From NCBI RefSeq assembly GCF_037392515.1, contig NC_090285.1, positions 1,553,501 to 1,617,500 of the forward strand: a stretch of 64,000 nucleotides of DNA. Direction: 5' to 3'. Origin of the DNA: Haliotis asinina (Eukaryota > Mollusca > Gastropoda > Lepetellida > Haliotidae). This document shows positions 28,101 to 43,100 of the stretch, piece by piece. Every line of letters starts with the position of its first letter. Positions within the stretch are counted from its first letter, which is position 1. Below the pieces are notes generated by a model. The model was not told where the DNA came from and made no database searches. It saw nothing but the letters and a program-made list of their open reading frames with translations. A program made the translations under genes and the position numbers.

Positions 28101-31100
28101 ACACAAATCAAAGTTTGGAGACCTGGACGTACGGGAAACTCACCAAACTGAACCTTGTCCATACCGCACAAGCAAGCTAAGCAGGGAAATGGAAAGGAAA
28201 GTAAGGCATCCAGCCAAAGGGGGGGGACCAAAAAACCATCACCAAATGCCACCGCCAAATGGGAATGGATAGTTACCCACCACCGAGTGCAAACAGATAT
28301 AGTTATCTAACAAAGCTTAATCAGCTTGAGCAGAACTATTCTGTCTACTGCAGGGAACTGACTGACCGAACCGAGCACACTCTCGTGAGTGTCTTTTCAG
28401 TTGGTAATGACAGTTCTGACGTGGCCACTGCTCTCACTGAGTGAGCTGACAACCCCTTTTGGGGAGATAAGCCTTTATGTATATAGATCTTGCAGCCTGC
28501 CGATACAATCCATCGGGATACCGTCTGTGTATCAGTTGGGTAGCCAGCCATTTCGCCACCACAACAGCAAAATAGCTGTTTCTCCTTACGGAGCAAGGCT
28601 ATTCTCTTAATATAACTTTAAGATGTTTCATAACGTCTAATACATGAACCTTACGGTATGTATTATCAGACCACGCAGGCAGCATGCACCCAGTTAGATC
28701 GATAGGTGCGGTCATTTGAAGCGAATGATCAAATTTTTGGGAGGTATGAATCCAGTAAGCGAATGCTAACTCGATCCTTATGGAACATAGTTCCAGGTCT
28801 GAAAACTTGATGTGTAAGTCGCTAACATGTCTACCAGACGTAACCGCCACTAAAAAGTCGTTTTCCAACTTAACAGTTGTAACGACAGGTTGTCCAGGTC
28901 ATAAACGAGAGGAGTGGGTAACCATTCAAATACTCCAGACAAATTTCATGACCAGACGCAGTCTGTCCACGCCTGCAAGAAAACGCTGTACCCGGGGGGT
29001 ATTGTCCCAACAAGGCACCATCAACGGGTCTGTGGAAGGCTGAAATAGCCATGGAGTAGCCTCGAATCGTAGAAGCGGCTAAGCCAGATTCTAAATGAGA
29101 CTGTAAGAACTCCAATACTTCAACTACAGTCGAAGAAAAGGGATCGAGAATCCCTTTATTTCCACACCAGCACGCATAACAGGCTCATCTATCCTCATAC
29201 TGTACATTTGTGGAATCCCTCCACGAAGTCAGAATTGTGTCTGCAACTCATGCAGGAATTCCGCTCTTTTGGAGACGATTCCGGACAGTGGACAGGCCAC
29301 CCACTGAATCCTGGGATTGGGGTGAGGCTGGCCGTCCTGGGATAGTAGGTTCGGTCGCAGCGGTAATAGTACAGGCGGCTACACTAGCGACCTGAGTATT
29401 ACCGGAAACCAGGGTTGAGACGGCCACAGAGGTGCAAGAAGCACTAGTAACCGCGCTGGTTGGGTGGCAAGCTGAGACAGAACTTTGGAAATCAGGGGAA
29501 TTGGCAGAAACACTGACAACACCCTGTCTGTCCAGTCCAGCTGGAAGGCGGCGGCGGCAATCGCTCTCAAATCAGGAATCCAAGAAGCAAAACCCGGAAT
29601 CTGGTTCGTCACTCAAGAGGCAAACAGATCCATCTAGAACGACCCGAACAACTGGGAGATAATCCCGAATATCTCCCGATCGAGCAACCACTCGTGGGGA
29701 GCTAGAACACATCGTGAGAGCGCATCTGCACGCACGTTGTCGACCCCTGGGAGATAGACAGGCATAACCCGTATGCTGAACTGATCGCACCATAGTAGAA
29801 ACTGCCACGCCTCCTGAAGGAGCGACAGAGACACAGTGCCGCCTTGCTTCAGAATGTAGGACATCGCTGTCTGGTTGTCCATCTCTAGACAAACCACTTG
29901 GCTTCGAACCTGATCCACAAAGCGTTCGAACACCAACATCACAGCTCTCAACTCTAGCACACTGATGTGCAAGGTCGCCTCGTGGTCGGACTGTAGTCCC
30001 GACACTGTGAGGTGACCCAGGACGCATCCCCCCCAACCTTGTGAGGGAGGCATCCGTCTGAACTGTGAGCGACGGTACTGGGGTCATCAGAGGTAAACCT
30101 TTGAATAGATTCCCGGTATCTGTCCACCACCGCAAGTGACGTATCAACCACTGGGGAACAGCCAGATTCTTCTCGTAGCTCTCCGAGAGGGACCACTGTT
30201 GTGTTAACACCTGCTGAATGGAACGCATTCTCCGACGTGCATGCCAGACTAAGTCCACCATCGCCGCCATGTTGCCTAGCAACTGAAGCCACGTTCGTGC
30301 CGAGGCAATAAGGGACTGTAGGTACCTTAACACTATGCCCTGTACCTTGATAATACGCTCTTGGGACAGAGAAACCACCCCTTGGGTTGTCTCGAACCTC
30401 GCCCCCAAGAAAACCAGATCCTGCGTCGGCACCAGATTTTTTTAGATTGATAACCCAACCTAGCCTGGTGAGAATATCCATCACTGACTGTGTGGATTCT
30501 CGACTTAGGTGTTGGGAGAGCGCTCTGAGGATCCAGTCATCCAGGTACGGGAAACAAAAGTTGCCCTGCGCCCTGGCGACCTGAGCTGGTACTAGCATGA
30601 GTTTGGTGAACACCCTTGGCACTGTGAAGATGCCGAAGGGGAGCACGCGAAACTGGTAGCAAACCCTGTCGAAGGAAAACCGAAGGTATTTCCTGTACTC
30701 GGGATGCATCGGTACATGGAGGTAGGCGTCTTTGAGGTCGATTGACGTAAGCCAATCCCCTGCCTCCACAGGCGAGATCACTGACCTCAGTGTCTCCATC
30801 TTGAAAGACGGCACCTCTATCAGATTGTTCAAACCCTTGAGATTTAAAATGGGTCTGAACCCTCCGTCCTTTTAGGTCACCAGGAAATAAGTGGAGTAGA
30901 ACCCTGTATTCTCCTGTCCCGATGGAACCATCTCTATGGCTGCCTTGTCCAGTAAAGACTGAATTTCGGCACAGAGGATTGCCACCTTTTCTGGCGATTT
31001 CGGCACCGGAGTGCAGCAAATCCCAGTAAAAGGAGGCTCTCGCTTCCAATGTGGCATGTGGCCATCCCTGAGTGTGAACAGGACCCAGGGATTGGACGTG

Positions 31101-34100
31101 ACTCTCTCCCATTCCCGGAGGAATAAAGGAAGGCGACCACCCACAGGAATTTCGGGTAGAAGGCAAAGTGTCCCGGCCGACGGCAGAGAGATTGCCGCTT
31201 GCAACGGGACAACCAAGGGCTCCGGAGGTACGCTTACTGGGAAGCCGGGGCCGACTTCCCCTTCCTCTGGAAAGGCGGCTGAGAAGCTGCCTTGCCCTTG
31301 CCTTTACCCTTGCCCTTGCTCTTGCGTGCCTGCAGTGGAGCAGTCCACTTTGGCGCATCCTTAGCCTGAGCCGCAGGATAGCTTGAGCTCAGGACCGAAG
31401 GCCGCGCGCGAGAGGTGGAGGGTTGTTCAAGCAAGGGCTTAGAGTCCTTGAATTGACTAACTGCCTCAGCGGCCTCCCTAACTACTGTCAAAGCCCCCGG
31501 GAACAGAGTCGAGCCCAGCCGGAAAGGCAGAGACAGCAGTGCCTGCTGTGTATCCGGTGAATACCTGGCGACAGACAGCCATAGCCTACGAAGGCCCATC
31601 ACAGCACACATCATTTGACTCGCGCGAGAGCGCATCAAGTCGCGAGCCAAATGTGAATGCACCTCCGTAAGTTGCCGCTCTAACGTGGACGAGGATGTTT
31701 CCCCGTCCTCCTGTGACACCAGTTGCCTCTGCAGGACAGAGAGGGAGGCTGAGTGCACCGCAACCTTAAGTTGCAGCACGGCGTTCCGATATTGCTCTTC
31801 AAGGAGTGGTAAACTGAGCGCAACACCTGGTTCGATGAGGTAAAAGGTGGCAAGTGGCGACCTTGACGAGCCGACGCCTGGCTGTGGCCAGATGACCCCC
31901 CAAGCGCGACACGCGTACACGCACTCGTCGACAACGGGAGGGTCAAACAGCGCATCCTCCCCCATCGAGTAGCGGCGGTTAAGCTCCGGAAGATCGAACT
32001 GTGAGCGACTACCCGACAGGAGAGGATTAATTACCTCACTGATAAGTGAAGGTAAAATATGCAATTGGGTCTCAGCCACCCTACACGGAGCAAACGCTTC
32101 CCCAGGAAGGCAAAACTCAGCGGGATCGGGTGCGTCCGAAGGGACGACCACCTGCGGCAAAACAACCCCGATACGCTCGCGCACTTGCCGCAGGGACGAT
32201 CCGAGCGAGAAGCTGTGAGCTTCCCTTGACTGCTCCAGACCGCCACCCTCGTCGATGGCCACCTTGCTACGCATCTCTACAAAGGACTCCCCCGTACCGA
32301 GGGATACCTCCGAAGAAACGCACGAGGAGCCCGCCGACAAGGACAACGGATCTAGAAGAGCCGAGTTGCCCGAACCAACTGACCCATGGGTTACCGACGA
32401 ACCCAGGTGCCGAGACCCCGTGGGATCGGCTGCCGAAGCAGGGACCCCTGGTGCACCGAGTGGAACCGAGGCAGGCGGCAAAGCTGGTGCTCGGGAACCA
32501 CTAGTGAGGTTACCGGTAACCAACGATACGAGACCTGATGGACCAGCGCCGGGAGGCGGAACTGCACCCAAGCCGGAGCTCGGTGCAGAACACCCAGCGA
32601 GGAGGCCGTCACCGGAGCCTGAGCTTGGATCAGACACTCCTCCAGGGACAGTACCTGTGCCCGAGCCTAGGCCCGAGGTTTGGGTACCCCCCATAGACAA
32701 CCCCGGCCCCCCAAGATCAGAGGGACGGATGCCGATGTCCTGCCGGAGATCGGACATCGCATCCGTGATGAGGGACCGGACAGATGACATCTGTTGCTGT
32801 AAAAGAGACGAAATATCTGATAACGTGAGTGGTGCGGGGGGTGGAACTTTAGAGGTAGAGGGGAGAGGAGAAGAGGAGGGAACATCCCCCGACTTAGCCC
32901 GCTTGACCCCGGGGCCTTCTGAAGAGGAGCTAGAGCTCTTTTTACCCTTACCCTTGCCCTTTTTGGAGGGCGGGTCCTGAGCCCAAATATCACCCCCCGT
33001 CTGTAACAGGTTGTTATAAAACAAGAAGTCGGCCGCCCGGCTCTTGATTGTGTGTGGTGAATAAGCCCTGCATTTTTCACAGACTTGATCGTCATGATGT
33101 TCCTCCGCTAAGCACCTCAGACAAATTAGATGTGGATCTTGAGGTGGAAGTGTATTCCCACACGAAGTGCAGGGGCGGAACTGTAACAATCAGAACCAAC
33201 CCAATGGTAACTGATGTACAGAAAACATACACAATTAAACATATTATATGCAAAATATAAACGCACGGGCGATAATAAATTGCTAAGCCCAAAATAAAGT
33301 ACATTTAACCCAGCTTAACACATTGTATAAGTGGCTAAATGCAATCTACAGGCGTGTACATATAATTGTGTGACACCATGATAGAAGACAAAAAGTCGTA
33401 AACTCAAGTACCCATTTTGACTGAAACACGCAAAAAATGGGTTAAAACATCCCAGCATGTAAGAACATACTAACACGCAACATACAGGAAAATGTGACGC
33501 AGGCGAAACACTTCCTATAAAAAAGAGAAGCCATAAAGACGGCCATCTTGCCAGCCACACGGCAGGAAGACAGGACCTATCTGGTAAAAGTTACAACAAT
33601 TTATGAATGAAAAATTTCAGCCATCAAATTCCAACTAACGCCCTTGCGAAATGAAAGGAACCATACATACAGTTGCTGACTCTTTTTCACTCATCTTTTC
33701 GGGTTTGTAGGATTTGACGCTACTCTGAATGGACGTGACCGTTCACTGGAATGACAGCATGAAAAGTGAGGTGCGAGGTAGACAGCCAGAGTTACCTGCT
33801 CTTGGCTGTAGGGGGCCTGGGGGGCCCTGTAAAGGTGGTCCCACAAGACAAAAACGATTTTTTTGTTTTGAAAATATTTTATTATCAAAATAGTTACAAC
33901 CTTCGTAGGGATTTTTAATGGACATAAAAATGCTTATATGTACCCCAAGGAGGACTTCTTCTGAAAAAGAGTCCCTCTCATACATGGTATTATCAGGAAG
34001 AAGTGCAACCACTAGTACTGAACTTAATATGGTCAATATGCCGTCAACAATGATAAGAAGTAACGTCTTCAGCGACACAAAGTACTACCTGGCATTTGTG

Positions 34101-37100
34101 ATGTATTCAAAATCAGTCATAGGCCTCAACACTGGAAAGTAGCAGCCTGACTGTGACTAGTAATAATGTACCAAACACACAAAGACAATGGTTATTTCAG
34201 ACTTGCACTAACTACACACCCTCATTCCATGCTTCTTCGTTGGCCTGGGGTCTCTCAGCCATCATCTTCGTCCAGCAGCCCAGCAGGGTGGCAGCATCTG
34301 GGAGCTTCTGCAATCAGTTTGCAGGGTCAGTGTGTACAGCAATATATTAGACAGATAGTTAGACAGACAGATAGAAAGCAGCTTGTTCTCTGCATCACCT
34401 TCAACTGACCTTTAATAGAGACTCCCTGAGTCGAGGGCCCAGCTGTGCAAGGGAGGAGTCAGAAGAATCCTCCAGACTCCTGACATTGGTCAGGATAAGC
34501 AGCGCCCTCTGCAGTGCCACCTTCAGGAAGTCCAAGATCTTGTGCCTGACAGGCTGAGGGGATTGCTGTGGTAACACAATATACTGCATATTACAATGTA
34601 TGAGCACCAAAACAATACCAGCAATTCAATGACTTAATGTATACCATTTTATCACACTCCTGTGTATTTTCAGCCACATCTCTCCTTTTGGCTTCACATA
34701 AAATGAACTCGGACATCTATTCTTTGCCACCATACATACTGCTTGTAAAGGTGACAACAGACCCTAGGTTTAAACTTCAGTGCATCTAAAGACTTCTTAC
34801 TTATTCCTACAGAATGACATAAATAGCAACACAAAGACAACAATATCTATATTAGCAGTACTGACCTTGAGACCCCAGCTGAAGGTCGACATGACCTTGT
34901 CTGGTGGCAGGACCAACACCAAGGACATCGTGATGGGGTTCAGGTCTGCACTCGGGAGTTTTGAGCTCAGGAAGCTGAGCTCAGTAGGCTGGGCCTCATA
35001 AATCTGTAAAATTCAGACACTGTGAAGCAAAGTGGGGATGTCTCCTTTCTGATATATTCATTACCATTCCCTCAAGTGCTTCATACTGCTTCAAACAGAT
35101 GATTGAAGTGTCAAGTTGGAACTACGAAGAGGGTGCAAGGTTGACATTGATAGCACAGTGCTTATTCAGATAAATATCTCACCAAGTCTTGCAATGATAA
35201 TGTAATGCTACTGCATTGTTTCTACACTGTTTCTTCACAACACTGCACATACTGACTGTACACTGTACCTGAACTGTTTCAACCCTATTTCAATACTGTT
35301 TATTCATTTCCATCATGTATATTCACTGTCTAACTGTATACAGAGGCCTTTACTGTACTGTATCCACACTGTTTCTAGGCTGTTTGTGCTTCTCTTCTGC
35401 ACTGTTTCTAGGCTGTTTGTGCTTCTCTTCTGCACTGTTTCTGCACTGCTTCTACATAATGTTTGTGTACTGTTTCTGCTTTGTTCAGTCCATTTTTATA
35501 CTAATTCTGCATCATTTCATTTCTGCATCATTTATGCCCTTTTGATACTGCATATAAAAATTTGTGCAATGATTCCACACAGATTCCATCTAGTTTCTCA
35601 TTGTGTTTACTCTTCTGTATAGTACACTATTTTCACACTACCTCCCTGTTGTACCTGTATTGTTTCTATTTTTTTTAAAAATTGTTCCCACACTGTTTTA
35701 ACAATTTTTTGGCAACATATTCTCTTCGTACAATGTTTCTGCACTACTTTCTTTCTGCTGTGTTTCAACATACATTCTGCTTGATTTTAAAACTGTTTCC
35801 ACCCAATTTTAACTTGCTTTCTGCAGTTTCCACATACTTTCTACTTGATTTTTAACTGTTTCCACATACTTTCTACTTTTTTACTGCACTGTTTTTACTG
35901 TGTATCACATGTTTCTGTACCTGTATGAGCAAGTCCATGCTTGAGACCCAGGCAGCTGAAGGTCTGGGATTGAGTGTTGGCGCCAGTGACGACAGGAAGT
36001 GATGCAGCTGGTCAGGACAGGCTCGCAGCACACTGATGACAAGGTCTGCAGACAAGGAGTCAGTGGAGGCTCTCTGTAGTGAGGACAGGAACCCAGTCAG
36101 GATGTGGTTCTGATTCCTTGAAGACAATCACAATATGAAGAGTTAATCTAGAATGTCATGTAATGAAGACTCATACCGTAACTGGTTGAGACTCAAGGTG
36201 ATTGTTGGTGATAAAAAGCAATTAGTTAAAGCAAATCAATGATTATACATTGCTTCCTTGAAATCAGCAAAGACTGATATATGTAACATTGCTAATAACT
36301 GGATGGTCTGGTCATGATCTTAGCCAAAGTGAAGAGCCAAGTGACTTTCATGTTCAACACAAGAGAACAGAATGGCTATATCCTCAAACATGTTAACATA
36401 GAGTTAAGCATAAAGTCGGTTGGAGAATGTGTTAGTGTCTTTTGGTGGTGATGCTTGTAAAGTATTTCTCTGGGAGGAACATGGCCGTCTATGTGCATGT
36501 CATGTACTCACCACATGCTTCCTGAACATTGTGTTGTTCTGACTGACCATGAGTGAGTTTAGTGTTACGTCTCACTACAGCTATATGTGGTGGGAAATAA
36601 ACAATGGAGTCTGAGCCAGACAATCCAGTGATCAACAACATGAGCATCAATCTACGCAGCTGGGATACAATGACATGTGTCAACCAAATCAGCGAGTCTG
36701 ACCACCCAATCCTGTTAGTCAGCTCTTACAAAAAGCAAGGTTACTGAAGACCAATTTTAATCCTGATCTTCATGGGTCCGTGTTGCTCTGTGTAATTTTG
36801 TTGATCTGTTTTGGTGATACAACTGGTTTTGACAAACCTTTTGGTAACATACCAACAAAAATGGATTTAACACACTGTACATATGTGGGAAATCAAACCC
36901 AGGTCTTCGGCATTCAGGCATGATAAATAAACACTTGATCTGCTGGGCTACCCTACTGCCCTTATGTTCAATAATAAGTAAGAAGGAAAGGGGATGGGGT
37001 GGGGGGTTAGAAGGGGGTATAAATGGGACTTACTTTCCTGACGTCCCGAGGGAGCTGTCGTAAAAGTTGATACCTGTCTTGAAGGAGCAGCAGAGGTCTG

Positions 37101-40100
37101 TGAGGAAGGTGTGCACAACCTGACGTACTGCCTCCCTCTCCTCTGGGTTCACTGGGGTCTGAAAAGTTATACTGACCTCAAACAGAATTGTTTTATTAAT
37201 AATATTATATATCAAAGAGACAAGAGTAATTTCAACATATTAAACTATGTTAGCTCAAAAATAAAACGAAGTTTGACACAGACTTGTTCAAACTTTGAAC
37301 TGGGTAACTCCCATTAGTTACCGGATTTCCAGTTACCTGAGACACACATATTTGTTTCACTTCACACGTTGCAACATCACATTAATTGGATGGCAGCCTA
37401 GTACAAGTGTGGACTGGACAATCAAGTGATTCATATTGTCAGCACGGTCTTGGTATGGTGACAAACATTCAACAAAGTCACTTTGCATGGATGCCTCTTC
37501 TTCTCGTTAGGAACTTTCACTAATTGTAACACCCTGTAGGCATCTTAACCCTGCAAATATTCATAAAATCAATTTAAGTCTGTCAAGCCATAAATTACAC
37601 AAGGGAACACATCCTGTATCCACTGATCAAATCAAGCATTATTACTGTTATTAGGCCTATTCTGACCTTGGCTGTCTCCCTCTTGTCCTTGACACCCTTC
37701 CAGTGCTGGGGGCCCTGCCACCAATACAGCTGACTCAGCTGTTTGAGTATGTTCTCAGGAAACAGGTGGATCTTGGCTGTCTTGGTGATGGTTGAACTGT
37801 GGACAACCTGTAAACAGCATTAGTCAATTTGAAGACACCACTACACAACATGTTGACAACATTGTCCTGTTGTTGACATCATAAGTCAATTTGGAGACAC
37901 CTTCAAACAACATGTTGACAACACTGGACAGGCTGCTGACATCAGAGATTGTGTAAACATCATGAACTACAAGCACTCTGTGAAGCATCCTGACACATGA
38001 TTTTGTTTACTGTGATTCATAGTAATCGCCTAACTCTATGAGCTGCTGAGCAGTCAAGTTACCACGTCAGCCTTCTAAGGGCCACTCAACCCACATTGAC
38101 TGTAGGCAGGATGTTGACAAAGAAAGGGAGGTAACTCTGAAACAATTAATTACAAGAATTCCAAGAACACTAGCCAAACCAGAGTGAGATTTGGTGAGAA
38201 GCTTACCTTATCTAACAAGGTTGTCAGAACGATTTGAACATTTTCCACTTTGTCTGTCACAAGGCCGTTGATAATTTTCTGAAGCATGACTGAAAAAACG
38301 ACAAGCAGCTGGTATAACCTCACTGCCATTCTTTGTAAAGTATTTACATATTTCTTGTCATGGATATTGTAGTGCATCTGTGATGTTCTCTGTGTTCATT
38401 CCATACATACTGATGCACATTTCCACCTCACTAAAAACTGTGTACCACCTGATTCCCATTACTTGTATTATGTATCTTCTCACAGCGTCTCTTTGGAACA
38501 TGCGATATCTGTTGCGATATCTGTTGCGATATCTGTTGCGAAAAAACAGCGAGTACTTCTAGAATCAGGAGTAAAATTTTGTCAGTCAATACTTGTGTGT
38601 TATTGGACATGAAGATATTTCCCTGCATGGTGTAGACCAGCATCATGAAGGTGAGAGAGAGGCTACATTGCTACTAACACAGACACATATTTCCCTGCAT
38701 GGTGTAGACCAGCGTCATGAAGGTGAGAGAGGCTACATTGCTACTAACACAGACACATATTTCCCTGCATGGTGTAGACCAGCATCATGAAGGTGAGAGA
38801 GAGGCTACATTGCTACTAACACAGACACATATTTCCCTGCATGGTGTAGACCAGCATCATGAAGGTGAGAGAGGCTACATTGCTACTAACACAGACACAT
38901 ATTTCCCTGCATGGTGTAGACCAGCATCATGAAGGTGAGAGAGAGGCTACATTGCTACTAACACAGACACATATTTCCCTGCATGGTGTAGACCAGCGTC
39001 ATGAAGGTGAGAGAGAGGCTACATTGCTACTAACACAGACACATATTTCCCTGCATGGTGTAGACCAGCATCATGAAGGTGAGAGAGGCTACATTGCTAC
39101 TAACACAGACACATATTTCCCTGCATGGTGTAGACCAGCATCATGAAGGTGAGAGAGGCTACATTGCTACTAACACAGACACATATTTCCCTGCATGGTG
39201 TAGACCAGCATCATGAAGGTGAGAGAGAGGCTACATTGCTACTAACACAGACACGTATTTCCCTGCATGGTGTAGACCAGCATCATGAAGGTGAGAGAGA
39301 GGCTACATTGCTACTAACACAGACACATATTTCCCTGCATGGTGTAGACCAGCATCATGAAGGTGAGAGAGAGGCTACATTGCTACTAACACAGACACAT
39401 ATTTCCCTGCATGGTGTAGACCAGCATCATGAAGGTGAGAGAGAGGCTACATTGCTACTAACACAGACACATATTTCCCTGCATGGTGTAGACCAGCATC
39501 ATGAAGGTGAGAGAGAGGCTACATTGCTACTAACACAGACACATATTTCCCTGCATGGTGTAGACCAGCATCATGAAGGTGAGAGAGAGGCTACATTACT
39601 ACTAACACAGACACATATTTCCCTGCATGGTGTAGACCAGCATCATGAAGGTGAGAGAGAGGCTACATTGCTACTAACACAGACACGTATTTCCCTGCAT
39701 GGTGTAGACCAGCATCATGAAGGTGAGAGAGAAGCTACATTGCTACTAACACAGACACATATTTCCCTGCATGGTGTAGACCAGCGTCATGAAGGTGAGA
39801 GAGAGGCTACATTGCTACTAACACAGACACATATTTCCCTGCATGGTGTAGACCAGCATCATGAAGGTGAGAGAGGCTACATTGCTACTAACACAGACAC
39901 GTATTTCCCTGCATGGTGTAGACCAGCGTCATGAAGGTGAGAGAGAGAGGCTACATTGCTACTAACACAGACACATATTTCCCTGCATGGTGTAGACCAG
40001 CATCATGAAGGTGAGAGAGAGGCTACATTGCTACTAACACAGACACATATTTCCCTGCAAGGTGTAGACCAGCATCATGAAGGTGAGAGAGGCTACATTG

Positions 40101-43100
40101 CTACTAACACAGACACATATTTCCCTGCATGGTGTAGACCAGCGTCATGAAGGTGAGAGAGAGGCTACATTGCTACTAACACAGACACATATTTCCCTGC
40201 ATGGTGTAGACCAGCATCATGAAGGTGAGAGAGGCTACATTGCTACTAACACAGACACGTATTTCCCTGCATGGTGTAGACCAGCATCATGAAGGTGAGA
40301 GAGAAGCTACATTGCTACTAACACAGACACATATTTCCCTGCATGGTGTAGACCAGCGTCATGAAGGTGAGAGAGAGGCTACATTGCTACTAACACAGAC
40401 ACATATTTCCCTGCATGGTGTAGACCAGCATCATGAAGGTGAGAGAGAGGCTACATTGCTACTAACACAGACACATATTTCCCTGCATGGTGTAGACCAG
40501 CATCATGAAGGTGAGAGAGAGGCTACATTGCTACTAACACAGACACATATTTCCCTGCATGGTGTAGACCAGCATCATGAAGGTGAGAGAGAGGCTACAT
40601 TGCTACTAACACAGACACATATTTCCCTGCAAGGTGTAGACCAGCGTCATGAAGGTGAGAGAGAGGCTACATTGCTACTAACACAGACACATATTTCCCT
40701 GCATGGTGTAGACCAGCGTCATGAAGGTGAGAGAGAGGCTACATTGCTACTAACACAGACACATATTTCCCTGCATGGTGTAGACCAGCATCATGAAGGT
40801 GAGAGAGGCTACATTGCTACTAACACAGACACATATTTCCCTGCATGGTGTAGACCAGCATCATGAAGGTGAGAGAGAGGCTACATTGCTACTAACACAG
40901 ACACATATTTCCCTGCATGGTGTAGACCAGCGTCATGAAGGTGAGAGAGAGGCTACATTGCTACTAACACAGACACATATTTCCCTGCATGGTGTAGACC
41001 AGCATCATGAAGGTGAGAGAGAGGCTACATTGCTACTAACACAGACACATATTTCCCTGCATGGTGTAGACCAGCATCATGAAGGTGAGAGAGAGGCTAC
41101 ATTGCTACTAACACAGACACATATTTCCCTGCATGGTGTAGACCAGCATCATGAAGGTGAGAGAGAGGCTACATTGCTACTAACACAGACACATATTTCC
41201 CTGCATGGTGTAGACCAGCATCATGAAGGTGAGAGAGAGGCTACATTGCTACTAACACAGACACATATTTCCCTGCATGGTGTAGACCAGCATCATGAAG
41301 GTGAGAGAGAGGCTACATTGCTACTAACACAGACACATATTTCCCTGCATGGTGTAGACCAGCGTCATGAAGGTGAGAGAGAGGCTACATTGCTACTAAC
41401 ACAGACACATATTTCCCTGCATGGTGTAGACCAGCATCATGAAGGTGAGAGAGGCTACATTGCTACTAACACAGACACATATTTCCCTGCATGGTGTAGA
41501 CCAGCATCATGAAGGTGAGAGAGAGGCTACATTGCTACTAACACAGACACATATTTCCCTGCATGGTGTAGACCAGCATCATGAAGGTGAGAGAGAGGCT
41601 ACATTGCTACTAACACAGACACATATTTCCCTGCATGGTGTAGACCAGCGTCATGAAGGTGAGAGAGAGGCTACATTGCTACTAACACAGACACATATTT
41701 CCCTGCATGGTGTAGACCAGCGTCATGAAGGTGAGAGAGAGGCTACATTGCTACTAACACAGACACATATTTCCCTGCATGGTGTAGACCAGCGTCATGA
41801 AGGTGAGAGAGAGGCTACATTGCTACTAACACAGACACATATTTCCCTGCATGGTGTAGACCAGCATCATGAAGGTGAGAGAGAAGCTACATTGCTACTA
41901 ACACAGACACATATTTCCCTGCATGGTGTAGACCAGCGTCATGAAGGTGAGAGAGAGGCTACATTGCTACTAACACAGACACATATTTCCCTGCATGGTG
42001 TAGACCAGCGTCATGAAGGTGAGAGAGAGGCTACATTGCTACTAACACAGACACATATTTCCCTGCATGGTGTAGACCAGCATCATGAAGGTGAGAGAGA
42101 GGCTACATTGCTACTAACACAGACACATATTTCCCTGCATGGTGTAGACCAGCATCATGAAGGTGAGAGAGAGGCTACATTGCTACTAACACAGACACAT
42201 ATTTCCCTGCATGGTGTAGACCAGCGTCATGAAGGTGAGAGATAAGCTACATTGCTACTAACACAGACACATATTTCCCTGCATGGTGTAGACCAGCATC
42301 ATGAAGGTGAGAGAGGCTACATTGCTACTAACACAGACATATATTTCCAGGAGGTTCCCAAACTGAACTTTACACAACAATCGCTGGTGTTCTTCCACTG
42401 TCACATAGTAAGTCAACCTACCTCTCTGTTCTACCATCTGCCTAACTACATTATCGTCACCGATCAGGAGGAACGCCATGATGAAATGGATGAAGCATGT
42501 CCGCACGTCCTGGGAATCCTGACAAGAGAAGCGAAAGACGAGTAATCACTTGTCAACTGAATTCTTGTGACCCTCATTAGTATCAGTGATAGAGAAATCA
42601 GAATCACCTGTTGGAACTTTGAAATCACATCCGACTGAATGACTACAGACATCTTTATATGACATGGCAGGCCACAAAATATTGTTGATGAGAAGAATTA
42701 GCAACAATTATCGATTCTGACTGTTTTCCATATATCATACAAACGAGTGAGTGAGTGAGTGTGAGTGAGAGTGAGAGAGAGTGAGAGTGAGTGAGAGTGA
42801 GTGAGTGAGTGAGTGAGTGAGTGAGTGAGTGAACTCAATTTCCTCTCAGCAGTGTTGGGGCAGTGGGGATAGACTGTTGGTTACAGCTCTTGTTCGTCAT
42901 GCCAAAGACCTGGCATTATTCATGGGCTGTTTCAGTATCATGTGCAGAGAGCTGTTGTTTGGATTAATTAAGTCACCACCAGTGACAGAAAACAATCTGA
43001 TTCAGTTTGGACAATGTAAATTATCTTTTATCATAGTCACTTCTCAAATACATAGCATTAATTGCTATTTAGTTTAAGATTATTCAGACTATGTTTGATA

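Noticed and set aside
31234-33189. Long Gag-like frame as a host gene
   Set aside because: It lies inside the DIRS-like element in the same orientation as its reverse transcriptase and recombinase regions, and a related but shorter region occurs in the second element at 16231-16752.
38612-42350. CRISPR-like array
   Set aside because: Direct tandem units without unique spacers in an animal intron; it is a minisatellite.
38593-42545. Long plus-strand open frames with a 24-residue repeat (REATLLLTQTHISLHGVD..)
   Set aside because: They are produced by a 72-bp minisatellite whose period is divisible by three; they break wherever a unit lacks GA, have no start context or flanking exons, and lie inside a URB1 intron.
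42600-42652. Possible URB1 exon (..DVISKFQQ|GTGATT)
   Set aside because: Exon 3 joins directly to the conserved DSQDVRTCF exon at 42518 in phase, matching the vertebrate protein without an insert.
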